DNA of 64,000 bases. Source: Sporosarcina luteola (lineage in GTDB: Bacteria > Bacillota > Bacilli > Bacillales_A > Planococcaceae). Shown in pieces: positions 35,268 through 42,354 of this stretch. The position numbers and the translations under genes were made by a program. Every line of letters begins with the position of its first letter. The stretch's first letter is position 1. The DNA is taken from NCBI RefSeq assembly GCF_023715245.1, contig NZ_JAMBNV010000001.1:1178001-1242000 (forward strand). The letters run 5' to 3'. The notes beneath the pieces are model-generated. The model was not told where the DNA came from. It saw only the letters and a program-made list of their open reading frames with translations, and did no database searches.

Positions 35268-35801
35268 ATGTTTTTATCTAGATACTTAGATTATACGAAA
35301 ATAAAAGGCCAAGTGGCGAATTCAATCACAATTACAAACTTAAGCTTTGGAATCATCGCAATCATTCTTATCGCCCGGGATCTTGGCCATATGAGCTTGG
35401 TGTTCATTTTCCTTGCAGCTCTTTTCGACCGTTTCGATGGAATGGCAGCACGGCACTTTCATTCTGAATCGATGTTTGGCAAAGAACTAGATTCATTAAG
35501 TGATATTGTATCATTCGGGGTAGCTCCTGCGCTTTTAATCTATATGACTGATTTATCCTCGATGCTTTGGGTAGGAATTGCAGCAACTGTCTTTTATATC
35601 GCCGCTGGAGCCATCCGTCTCGCTCGCTACAATGTAAAGGAATTTGATGGTTCCTTTTATGGACTGCCGATTACGGCAGCTGGTGTTTTGTTGACATTGA
35701 CATACTTTCTCAGTCCATATATCGGACCTCCGTTTTTCGTTATAATCATGGTCGTACTTGGCTTGGCAATGGTGAGCAATGTTAGAATTGCAAAGGTTTA
35801 A
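35268..35801 (+). CDS. pssA: CDP-diacylglycerol--serine O-phosphatidyltransferase
   Basis: This 177-residue membrane enzyme makes phosphatidylserine from CDP-diacylglycerol and serine. The CDP-alcohol phosphatidyltransferase motif lies at about 48-75 (DRFDGMAARHF, then GKELDSLSDIVSFG), with the conserved DGxxAR...G...D...D residues. Six hydrophobic segments follow the usual pattern. The start is ATG 35268, 6-7 bp after GGAGG. The longer upstream frame runs through psd on the other strand and is not real. Together psd and pssA form a divergent pair for phosphatidylethanolamine synthesis. Confidence 0.94.
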   Translation: MFLSRYLDYTKIKGQVANSITITNLSFGIIAIILIARDLGHMSLVFIFLAALFDRFDGMAARHFHSESMFGKELDSLSDIVSFGVAPALLIYMTDLSSMLWVGIAATVFYIAAGAIRLARYNVKEFDGSFYGLPITAAGVLLTLTYFLSPYIGPPFFVIIMVVLGLAMVSNVRIAKV

Positions 35802-35869
35802 ACAGCAGAGACTTACGAGAATGGAGTTCGCTTAAAAGTCCATTTATAGTGGCGATCATTTGACAAAGT

Positions 35870-35999
35870 GTTGATTTGCGCTTCAGGTGGACGCTTTCCG
35901 GGGGGGCGAGCGGTAAGCCTCCTCGTTCGCTTCGCTACCTGCGGGGTCTCACCTGTCTCGCTAATCCCCCAGGAGTCGCCACCTTCCGCTCCAATCAAC
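35870..35999 (-). repeat. Interspersed repeat copy F (short form, reverse)
   Basis: The 130-bp element starts GTTGATTTGCGCTTCAGG and ends CCGCTCCAATCAAC. It is in reverse orientation and pairs with forward copy G across the tRNA-Ser/Mrr segment. Confidence 0.88.
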
Positions 36000-36181
36000 A
36001 GTCATACCTCGATTCAATAAAACACTAAAGAATTACCAGCTATAATTCAATAAGCCTATTATCAGTGAAATTGATATTGGGCTTATTCTAAGCTTTTATT
36101 CGGTCTCAATTAGATCGATAAAACCTGGAAAAGTCAGTGTTTATCGTCGTAAGGATATTGGTATTTTTGTCAAGTGTGAAC

Positions 36182-36210
36182 TTTACAATCTTCTAAGTGG
36201 GGCGTATAAT
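36182..36210 (+). promoter_or_regulatory. Promoter of tRNA-Ser
   Basis: TTTACA (36182-36187), 17-bp spacer, TATAAT (36205-36210). Confidence 0.8.
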
Positions 36211-36226
36211 TTATGTTGTCTGAATT

Positions 36227-36314
36227 GGAGACGTACCCAAGAGGCTGAAGAGAGCTGACTCGAAATCAGCTACGGCGTTCACGCGCCGCGGGGGTTCAAA
36301 TCCTCTCGTTTCCG
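36227..36314 (+). tRNA. tRNA-Ser (CGA anticodon)
   Basis: The 88-nt gene has acceptor arms GGAGACG and CGTTTCC plus discriminator G, a long variable arm (TACGGCGTTCACGCGCCG region), the T loop GGTTCAAATCC, and an anticodon loop CT-CGA-AA at 36259-36265, anticodon CGA at 36261-36263, reading UCG. The CCA end is not encoded. It stands alone with its own promoter and terminator. Confidence 0.95.
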
Positions 36315-36348
36315 TAATACGAAATCAATGGATTTCAATAAGTATCAA

Positions 36349-36376
36349 AACCCTTGTATTCAGTAGGGTTTTTCTT
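36349..36376 (+). terminator. Intrinsic terminator after tRNA-Ser
   Basis: AAAACCCT-TGTATTCAGT-AGGGTTTTT. Confidence 0.7.
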
Positions 36377-36879
36377 TTTGTCTATTTCATCAAATCGTAT
36401 CTAATTGAAACCAACCGATGTTAAATCCGATGTTAGCATCGGGTAGAAAAATGTGATATGCTCATCGCGAATTTGCTGGAACTAACGAATCACAAGGACA
36501 AAGCGATTATTAAAACAGCGCATTGAAGGGCCAGCTAAAAAGTTCTTCACTTAGATAAAGCTATATACCCGACAGTACTACGTGCGCCACAACACTGTAT
36601 TTAAAAAATGGATGGTCGCTTGGTCTGGGTGGAGTAGCTGTAGTAGATTTAGCTATGGCGGGAAAAAACTGAAGTGAGATTGGCGACATTAAAGATACTA
36701 ACCAAAGGTAATCCCTAATATGAAAACTATTTGTGCTCTCGGTTAAATATATTTATTTCCGTACTCGATTTAAGGGTACTTTAGTGTTTTCCTCATAACG
36801 ATTCAGTAATCCATGTAACCATGTGTCTGTATATCTAATTCTTGAAATATTTGATTGCTGCACTTGAGTAACTATATAA
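36377..36879. other. Decayed sequence downstream of tRNA-Ser
   Basis: No intact gene. On the minus strand 36439-36401 reads MLTSDLTSVGFN then stop, which could be the tail of a phage-type integrase next to a tRNA attachment site. On the plus strand 36598-36672 reads YLKNGWSLGLGGVAVVDLA then MAGKN and stop, the look of a gene end. Both are weak. Confidence 0.3.
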
Positions 36880-36917
36880 AGAAGAGTACATCACGTAATT
36901 GTGATGTACTCTTCTTT
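36880..36917 (-). terminator. Terminator at the 3' end of the Mrr-type gene
   Basis: A nearly perfect palindrome: AAGAAGAGTACATCAC and its complement around GTAATT. It touches the stop codon. Confidence 0.75.
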
Positions 36918-38052
36918 ACTCACCTTCAAAGAATGTGAAATCAACTTCTTTAATTAATACCTTACGCTTGATAGTGACACCAACATTATAATCTAACATA
37001 TATCTAGCTAATTTGTTACCATCAATCAAGATAACTTTCTTATAAGGAAGAACTTTAACATAGTCATTCGCACCTTGAGAAAAACTAGATGTAGTAATAA
37101 AGACACCCTTACTAGCACTTCTCCCTTCTAAAGCACCTACAAACGCCATTATATCGGGTCTGCCAACGGTGTTTATCCAACGTTTAGCTTGAACATAAAT
37201 ATTATCCAAACCAAGTTTATCTTCTTTTATTATTCCATCAAGACCCTCATCATTTGTACTTTGAGTTACTTCTCCATCCCCGTAACCCATTGCAGTTAAT
37301 AGTTCCACAACTATGCTTTCAAACCTTTTCCAATGGACTTTCTGAAGTTCTGTAAGGATCTTATCTATCAAATACTTATCAAGTTCTACTAATTGCTCGT
37401 TAATTACTTTTATCGGATCTACCACTTGTTCTAATTCTTCTAGTTCTTCTTGAATCTCAATTTCACTTTCATTAAGCAAATCTAAACCATCTTTAGTAAT
37501 TCGGTAGGTATGTTTTCCTACTTCTTCTATATATCCTTTTTTCTGTAATGAAAATCTCGTTGCCCTCATACGACTCACAAATACTGTTTCTTTGCTATCG
37601 GGATACGAAAAATTAATTTGTTCTTCTATCAATTTAAAATGATTTGCAACTCCCTCATTCAACTTAGTCGCAATGTATAAATCTTCATCTGACATTACCA
37701 ATAATATTGGGATGACTAAATCTTTAGAAGAAGGCATTGTCGTTAAAACTTTACTCTCGATTATTGTTAGTCTATTCTTTTCTGAAATTATTCTGTTTAT
37801 TTCAATCTCAGAACTTGGAACTCCTTGTTCTTCAAAAATATTTTCAATTTCATTTAAACTTAAATGTGCGTCATTTAATTTCTTAACCTTCTTTAAAAAT
37901 TCATATGCTTCTTCATCGTAGTACTTATAAATTCCTGTTTCTTCAAAGGGTAGATATCTTTGGAACTTTTTAATCCACTGTCTTCCTTTTGATTCAGTCC
38001 AACCAAATCTTTTAGATAGCTCTGTTTGACTGATGGTTTTATTATTCGTCAT
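36916..38052 (-). CDS. Mrr-type restriction endonuclease with N-terminal HTH
   Basis: This 378-residue protein has three parts. The N-terminus (about 5-75: SQTELSKRFGWTESKGRQWI, then KYYDEEAYEFLKKVKKLNDA) looks like a MerR-type winged helix. The middle (about 100-195) resembles the Mrr N-terminal winged helix (ATRFSLQKKGYIEEVGKHTY). The C-terminal Mrr nuclease domain (about 238-350) carries a PD-(D/E)xK-like site with Asp272 (EGLDGI) and Gln288-x-Lys290 (VQAKRW), the Q variant usual in Mrr. Mrr enzymes cut methylated foreign DNA. No methylase is adjacent, consistent with a type IV enzyme. Base composition is visibly more AT-rich than the neighbours, suggesting transfer. Target specificity is not known. 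Confidence 0.8.
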   Translation of the reverse strand: MTNNKTISQTELSKRFGWTESKGRQWIKKFQRYLPFEETGIYKYYDEEAYEFLKKVKKLNDAHLSLNEIENIFEEQGVPSSEIEINRIISEKNRLTIIESKVLTTMPSSKDLVIPILLVMSDEDLYIATKLNEGVANHFKLIEEQINFSYPDSKETVFVSRMRATRFSLQKKGYIEEVGKHTYRITKDGLDLLNESEIEIQEELEELEQVVDPIKVINEQLVELDKYLIDKILTELQKVHWKRFESIVVELLTAMGYGDGEVTQSTNDEGLDGIIKEDKLGLDNIYVQAKRWINTVGRPDIMAFVGALEGRSASKGVFITTSSFSQGANDYVKVLPYKKVILIDGNKLARYMLDYNVGVTIKRKVLIKEVDFTFFEGE

Positions 38053-38218
38053 AAATACACCCCCATAACTTTTATTTAATTCTATTGTAAATTATGGATA
38101 TACGCCACTCAATTATGATGTGCGATAGGAAATACAACTCACGTGACTGTTGCAGTGATTGCATGTGTGATTAAGTTCCTGAAAGTGCATGGGCATATTA
38201 TATTTATTAGGGGCATCC

Positions 38219-38350
38219 GTTGCTTGGAGTGCAGGCGCCGACTCCTGCGGGAATAGCATGAGCCTTGAGACCCCGGAAGGAGCACGCTTTTTGCGACTGA
38301 GGAGGCTCGAGCCATGCCCGCGGAAAGCGTGCGCCGAAACGGAGAGCAAC
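38219..38350 (+). repeat. Interspersed repeat copy G (short form, forward)
   Basis: The 132-bp element starts GTTGCTTGGAGTGCAGG and ends CGGAGAGCAAC. Like copy A it has C/G in place of A/T at the fifth terminal position on both ends. Confidence 0.88.
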
Positions 38351-38407
38351 TGCCTGTTGATATCAAAGTCCCTTAAATACATATAGAAAACGACTTAACT
38401 GCAGGTA

Positions 38408-38440
38408 AGCAAGCGTCAGCCTGAAGCGGAAATCCTGTTG
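38408..38440 (+). repeat. Fragment of the interspersed repeat (right end)
   Basis: AAGCGTCAGCCTGAAGCGGA followed by AATC matches the right-hand end of copy C or E. The rest of the element is missing. Confidence 0.6.
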
Positions 38441-38526
38441 GGACATATGTATAAGTATTTCAATTGGTGACTTGTACAAATGTCTGTTATTCTATAAGAA
38501 AGCATCTAATTGAAAGGATGAGTGAC

Positions 38527-38940
38527 ATGTCAGGACCGGCATTGAAACAACTCCAAGCTCACCGCTCCATCCATGAAGGCGGATTATCAGGAGCAGTCAG
38601 CAAGACCGAACTGCTAATAGAGTTTCTGCAGGAAGGCGATATGAAATCGGCTGATCGAGCAGCTGATGAACTGATCGATTATTGGAAGTCAAGGGTGATT
38701 AGCCACGCTGATGCCGAAGAAGAAGGGCTCTATCTGGAAATCAAAAAAGAGAATCCAGAATTGGAAGAGGCCATCACCCAATTGACGAGAGATCACGATC
38801 TGCTTAGGATTATCGTAAAAGATATCGAAATGCTTCGCGAAACAGAAAAACTCAGCCCTACAGTTTTACAGAAGTTTTATGCACTGCTAGTTGTCAATGA
38901 AATACATAGCCGCGATGAAGAACGGTTGTTGCTGGAGTAA
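38527..38940 (+). CDS. Hemerythrin-like (HHE domain) protein
   Basis: This 137-residue all-helical protein has the metal-ligand pattern of HHE proteins: His12 and His16 (HRSIHEGG), His60 with Glu64/65 (HADAEEEGLY), His90 (RDHDLL), and His127 with Glu131 (EIHSRDEERLLL). Such proteins bind a di-iron centre and sense or carry oxygen or nitric oxide. The start is placed at ATG 38527, 8 bp after AAAGGATGA; upstream ATG 38518 overlaps that site. A small terminator separates it from recQ. Confidence 0.8.
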   Translation: MSGPALKQLQAHRSIHEGGLSGAVSKTELLIEFLQEGDMKSADRAADELIDYWKSRVISHADAEEEGLYLEIKKENPELEEAITQLTRDHDLLRIIVKDIEMLRETEKLSPTVLQKFYALLVVNEIHSRDEERLLLE

Positions 38941-38947
38941 GAAAGGT

Positions 38948-38979
38948 GAAAAAGCGCCGAAAATGGGTGCTTTTTTCTT
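38948..38979 (+). terminator. Short terminator between HHE gene and recQ
   Basis: AAAAAGCGCC-GAAAAT-GGGTGCTTTTTTC. Confidence 0.7.
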
Positions 38980-38995
38980 TGATTGATAAAGAGAG

Positions 38996-40774
38996 GTGAG
39001 TCCAATCGAAAAAATTAATTCCGTCTTATCTACCTATTTTGGATTTTCTTCCTTCCGCACCGGGCAAGAAAAAGCCATCCGAAACGTGCTTGAAGGGAAA
39101 GACACACTATGCGTCATGCCTACAGGCGGCGGTAAATCCATCTGCTATCAAGTTCCTGCGCTAGTAATGGAGGGCACAGTACTTGTCGTATCCCCCTTAA
39201 TTTCATTGATGAAAGACCAAGTGGATGCCTTGCATCAAATCGACATACCAGCAGCGTACATTAATAGTACATTATCAACGGAAGAATATTTCGGGACGGT
39301 TGAAAATGCACTAGGAGGAATGTATCGTCTGCTTTATGTAGCTCCTGAGCGATTTGAATCCCCTTCATTTATTCAGCAAATCGGTAAAATGGATATCCCG
39401 ATGATCGCCATCGACGAGGCACACTGTATCTCGCAATGGGGACATGATTTCAGGCCGAGTTACCGGATGTTAAGCAAAGTCATATCTTCCTTCGAACAAA
39501 AACCGGTCGTTTTGGCTTTGACGGCTACTGCAACGCCTGCCGTCCGGGAAGATATTTGCGGCCAATTGCATATTGAACAGGAAAACACAGTAATGACTGG
39601 CTTTGAGAGAAGCAATCTCACCTTTTCTGTCATTAAAGGGCAGGACAGGGACAAGTTCGTCAAGGACTATGTTAAAAAGAACGATGGAGAGGCGGGTATT
39701 ATTTATGCCGCCACCCGTAAAGCAGTTGACCAGATCCATGCCACGTTAGAACGAAGCGGAGTCGCTGTTGCAAAATATCATGCTGGACTCTCGGATGGTG
39801 TCCGGCAAGCGGAGCAGGACCGGTTCCTTATGGATGAGGCGACGATCATGGTTGCAACGAATGCATTTGGGATGGGAATAGATAAAAGTAACATCCGTTA
39901 CGTAATCCATTACCAAATGCCGAAAAACATGGAAAGTTATTATCAGGAAGCAGGCCGTGCGGGAAGGGATGGACTGGATAGTGAGTGCACCGTTTTATTC
40001 TCTTCGCAGGACGTAATCACGCAACGGTTCCTCATTGACCAATCGCAGGATCAAAATCGAATTCCCGCCGAGCTTGAGAAGCTGCAGTCGATGATCGACT
40101 ACTGCCATACTGAATCATGCCTTCAAAAGTTCATCATTTCATATTTCGGGGAGACGGACGTGCAGGATTGCGGCCGTTGCGCAAACTGTACAGACACCCG
40201 CGAGAGCTTTGAAGTGACGGTTGATGTGCAGAAGGTACTATCCTGCGTCATACGAATGGGGCAGCGATTCGGAAAAACGATGATTGCTCAAGTTCTGACA
40301 GGTTCACGAAATAAAAAAGTGTTGGAGTTCGGGTTTGATAAATTAACTACATATGGTTTGATGAAAGAAAGGAATGCGAAAGACATTTCCGATTTTATCG
40401 AATTCATCATCTCCGAAAATTATCTCGGTGTGGAAAACGGTCAGTTCCCGATTATCTATGTCACTGAACAAGGCAAGGATGTATTGACTGGTAAAATCAA
40501 AGTGTTTAGAAAAGGAACCGTCGAAACGAAGCAGATAGCGAAAGATGATCCTTTATTCAACCAGTTGCGTGCACTTCGCATGAAGCTTGCTCAAGAAGCA
40601 GGAGTACCTCCGTTCGTCGTCTTTTCGGATAAGTCATTGCGTGACATGGCGGCAAAAATGCCGGTTACGGAAGAAGAATTTTTGGAAGTGAACGGCGTCG
40701 GGGCGGCGAAGCTGGAAAGATACGGCGAAGCATTCATGGAAGAAATAAAATCATTCGCTTCACAAACTAGTTAA
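38996..40774 (+). CDS. recQ: ATP-dependent DNA helicase RecQ
   Basis: This protein of about 590 residues is a 3'-5' helicase for recombination and fork repair. The helicase core has motif I (TGGGKSICYQ, about 42-51), DEAH box (DEAHCISQWG) and motif VI (QEAGRAGRDG). The RecQ-Ct zinc site uses CLQKF...CGRCANC, a winged helix follows, and an HRDC domain closes the protein (about 518-588). The start is unclear: GTG 38996 lies inside the ribosome binding site GAGAGGTGAG, whereas correct spacing would put the start near the in-frame ATC at 39005, giving IEKINSVLSTYFGF. Confidence 0.95.
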   Translation: MSPIEKINSVLSTYFGFSSFRTGQEKAIRNVLEGKDTLCVMPTGGGKSICYQVPALVMEGTVLVVSPLISLMKDQVDALHQIDIPAAYINSTLSTEEYFGTVENALGGMYRLLYVAPERFESPSFIQQIGKMDIPMIAIDEAHCISQWGHDFRPSYRMLSKVISSFEQKPVVLALTATATPAVREDICGQLHIEQENTVMTGFERSNLTFSVIKGQDRDKFVKDYVKKNDGEAGIIYAATRKAVDQIHATLERSGVAVAKYHAGLSDGVRQAEQDRFLMDEATIMVATNAFGMGIDKSNIRYVIHYQMPKNMESYYQEAGRAGRDGLDSECTVLFSSQDVITQRFLIDQSQDQNRIPAELEKLQSMIDYCHTESCLQKFIISYFGETDVQDCGRCANCTDTRESFEVTVDVQKVLSCVIRMGQRFGKTMIAQVLTGSRNKKVLEFGFDKLTTYGLMKERNAKDISDFIEFIISENYLGVENGQFPIIYVTEQGKDVLTGKIKVFRKGTVETKQIAKDDPLFNQLRALRMKLAQEAGVPPFVVFSDKSLRDMAAKMPVTEEEFLEVNGVGAAKLERYGEAFMEEIKSFASQTS

Positions 40775-40782
40775 CTAAATAC

Positions 40783-40832
40783 AAAACAGGTGAAGGATCG
40801 CAAAAATGCGATTTCCTTCACCTGTTTTTTAT
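40783..40832 (+). terminator. Intrinsic terminator of recQ
   Basis: AACAGGTGAAGGA-(TCGCAAAAATGCGA)-TTTCCTTCACCTGTT followed by T4; the loop contains a second short stem. Confidence 0.88.
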
Positions 40833-40846
40833 ACATTTACATTTGG

Positions 40847-41021
40847 AACTTCTCGTTTATCCCCATAAAGTTCTCATTATTCCACAGAGAGTTCTCGTTA
40901 CAGATCATTATGTTCTCATTACTCCATGGAAAGTTCTCATTCTAAGTCAAAAAGTTCTCGTTTAGGGCTATGAAGTTCTCATTTATCTTTGAAAAGTTCT
41001 CGTTTATGGCGATCAGTTCTG
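40847..41021. repeat. 21-nt-period array 1 (core AAGTTCTCRTT)
   Basis: Eight units follow each other at exactly 21 nt (starts 40847, 40868, ... 40994), plus a truncated ninth. Each has a conserved 5' part A-R-GTTCTC-R-TT and a variable remainder of about 8-9 nt. The truncated last unit runs over the stop codon of the converging queuosine transporter gene. The array occupies the whole gap between the recQ terminator and that gene. Confidence 0.9.
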
Positions 41022-41654
41022 TAATGATATCTCTTCGCTCATAATTTCAGGTTCCTTTTTTCTACATACAGACACGAGCAAATAGACGATCGGCGTATCC
41101 AAAACGGCGATGATGAATTTGAAGACATATTGGCTAGCGATCATTCCTAACAAAGCACCTATCGGCATCGTTCCCGCAAAAGCGATTGTTATGAAAATCG
41201 TCGTATCGACGAGTTGGCTTGCCATCGTTGACACATTGTTCCGCACCCATAACTTTTTCGCACCATGCCTTCTTTTCAATCTATCGAATATGGTGACATC
41301 CAGGTTCTGACTGATGAGGTACGCAGCCAAGCTTGCGATTGTCACGCGGAAGCCCGCTGTGAAAATCGTTTCGAATGCTTCCTGATGTTCATAGAAAGAG
41401 GCTGCCGGCAAATGGATTGCTAGCCAAATGAAGCCGATTGCGAAAAGCTGTGCGATGAAGCCAGTCTGAACCGTCTTTCTTGCAGCTTCTTTTCCATAGG
41501 CTTCCGTCAATACATCCAAAATTGGATACGTGCAAACGTAGATGATGGCTGCTGCCGGTATTACGATCCAATCGCCGATGCTCATCAACTTGACCGCCAC
41601 GATATTCGATAAAATTAACAGGCCGACAAAAATCCCGCTTAAATAATAACGCAT
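41013..41654 (-). CDS. Queuosine precursor transporter (YhhQ/YpdP family)
   Basis: This 213-residue protein has about six membrane segments (starting MRYYLSGIFVGLLILSNIVAV) and the VUT/QPTR family pattern DVLTEAYGKEAARKTVQTGF and ASQLVDTTIFITIAFAG. The family imports queuosine precursors such as preQ0 or preQ1. It is the second gene after queF, 15 bp away, both downstream of a preQ1 riboswitch, which supports the substrate. The last codons overlap the final unit of the 21-nt array. Confidence 0.92.
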   Translation of the reverse strand: MRYYLSGIFVGLLILSNIVAVKLMSIGDWIVIPAAAIIYVCTYPILDVLTEAYGKEAARKTVQTGFIAQLFAIGFIWLAIHLPAASFYEHQEAFETIFTAGFRVTIASLAAYLISQNLDVTIFDRLKRRHGAKKLWVRNNVSTMASQLVDTTIFITIAFAGTMPIGALLGMIASQYVFKFIIAVLDTPIVYLLVSVCRKKEPEIMSEEISLQN

Positions 41655-41669
41655 TTCATTGTTTCCCCC

Positions 41670-42167
41670 TCAACGGTTATCGATCTTTTCGGGATACATG
41701 TCATGGTTCATCATTCGATGTTCCGCCATTTTTTCGTATTTCGTACCAGGCTTTCCGTAATTGCAATAAGGATCGATGGAAAGTCCGCCACGCGGAGTGA
41801 ACTTGCCCCATACTTCAATATAGCGTGGATCAATCAGCTTAATTAGATCATTCATGATGATGTTGACGCAGTCCTCGTGGAAGTCTCCGTGATTGCGGAA
41901 ACTGAACAAATACAATTTCAATGATTTACTTTCGACCAATTTTTTATCCGGCACGAAACTGATATACATTGTTGCGAAGTCCGGCTGTCCTGTCATCGGA
42001 CAAAGTGATGTGAATTCGGGGCAGTTGAATTTGACGAAGAAATCCCGTTCCGTGTGCATATTATCGACGGATTCCAAAATAGTAGGGTCATACTCATAGG
42101 CGTACTTTGTATTTTGATTCCCTAGCAAAGTTAAATCCGTTAATGTGTTTTCATCTCTTCCAGCCAA
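41670..42167 (-). CDS. queF: NADPH-dependent 7-cyano-7-deazaguanine reductase
   Basis: This 165-residue enzyme reduces preQ0 to preQ1 in queuosine synthesis. The active-site cysteine lies in [15 protein letters not shown], with [16 protein letters not shown] and [13 protein letters not shown] as the QueF motif. Length is that of the short unimodular QueF. The TTG start lies 8 bp after GGAGG. Expression is governed by the preQ1 riboswitch upstream. The other queuosine genes are not in this window. Confidence 0.96.
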   Translation of the reverse strand: MAGRDENTLTDLTLLGNQNTKYAYEYDPTILESVDNMHTERDFFVKFNCPEFTSLCPMTGQPDFATMYISFVPDKKLVESKSLKLYLFSFRNHGDFHEDCVNIIMNDLIKLIDPRYIEVWGKFTPRGGLSIDPYCNYGKPGTKYEKMAEHRMMNHDMYPEKIDNR

Positions 42168-42214
42168 TTAAAAAACCTCCATGATTATAGTTGTCAGGGA
42201 GGGGCCATAGAGAA

Positions 42215-42247
42215 CAAAAAAAGCCATGTCACGTAAATGGACATGGC
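42215..42247 (-). terminator. Expression-platform terminator of the preQ1 leader
   Basis: GCCATGTCCA-TTTACG-TGACATGGC then T7 on the minus strand, between aptamer and queF. Confidence 0.85.
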
Positions 42248-42260
42248 AAAATTTCCGTCA

Positions 42261-42297
42261 TCCATAGTTTTTTATAGAGGGTCGCTATGAACCTCTC
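42261..42297 (-). promoter_or_regulatory. preQ1-I riboswitch aptamer
   Basis: The minus strand reads AGAGGTTCATAGCGACCCTC followed by TATAAAAAACTA, the class I preQ1 aptamer with P1 stem (AGAGG/CCTCT), conserved loop and A-rich tail that forms the pseudoknot. Confidence 0.95.
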
Positions 42298-42325
42298 CCG
42301 AACAGGGTTATTCATTTCGTGTAAG

Positions 42326-42354
42326 ACTTTAACCTATCAAGGCCCCTCTGTCAA
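42326..42354 (-). promoter_or_regulatory. Promoter of the queF operon
   Basis: On the minus strand TTGACA (42354-42349), 17-bp spacer, TAAAGT (42331-42326). The -35 lies inside the end of the MFS gene. Confidence 0.65.

Noticed and set aside
38139..38386. Several 60-90 codon frames on both strands near 38.1-38.4 kb
   Set aside because: They are translations of repeat G and its flanks and recur only because the repeat does.
40847..41021. Array 1 as a CRISPR array
   Set aside because: Units are 21 nt with a core of about 13 nt, far too short for CRISPR repeats and spacers, and no cas genes lie nearby.
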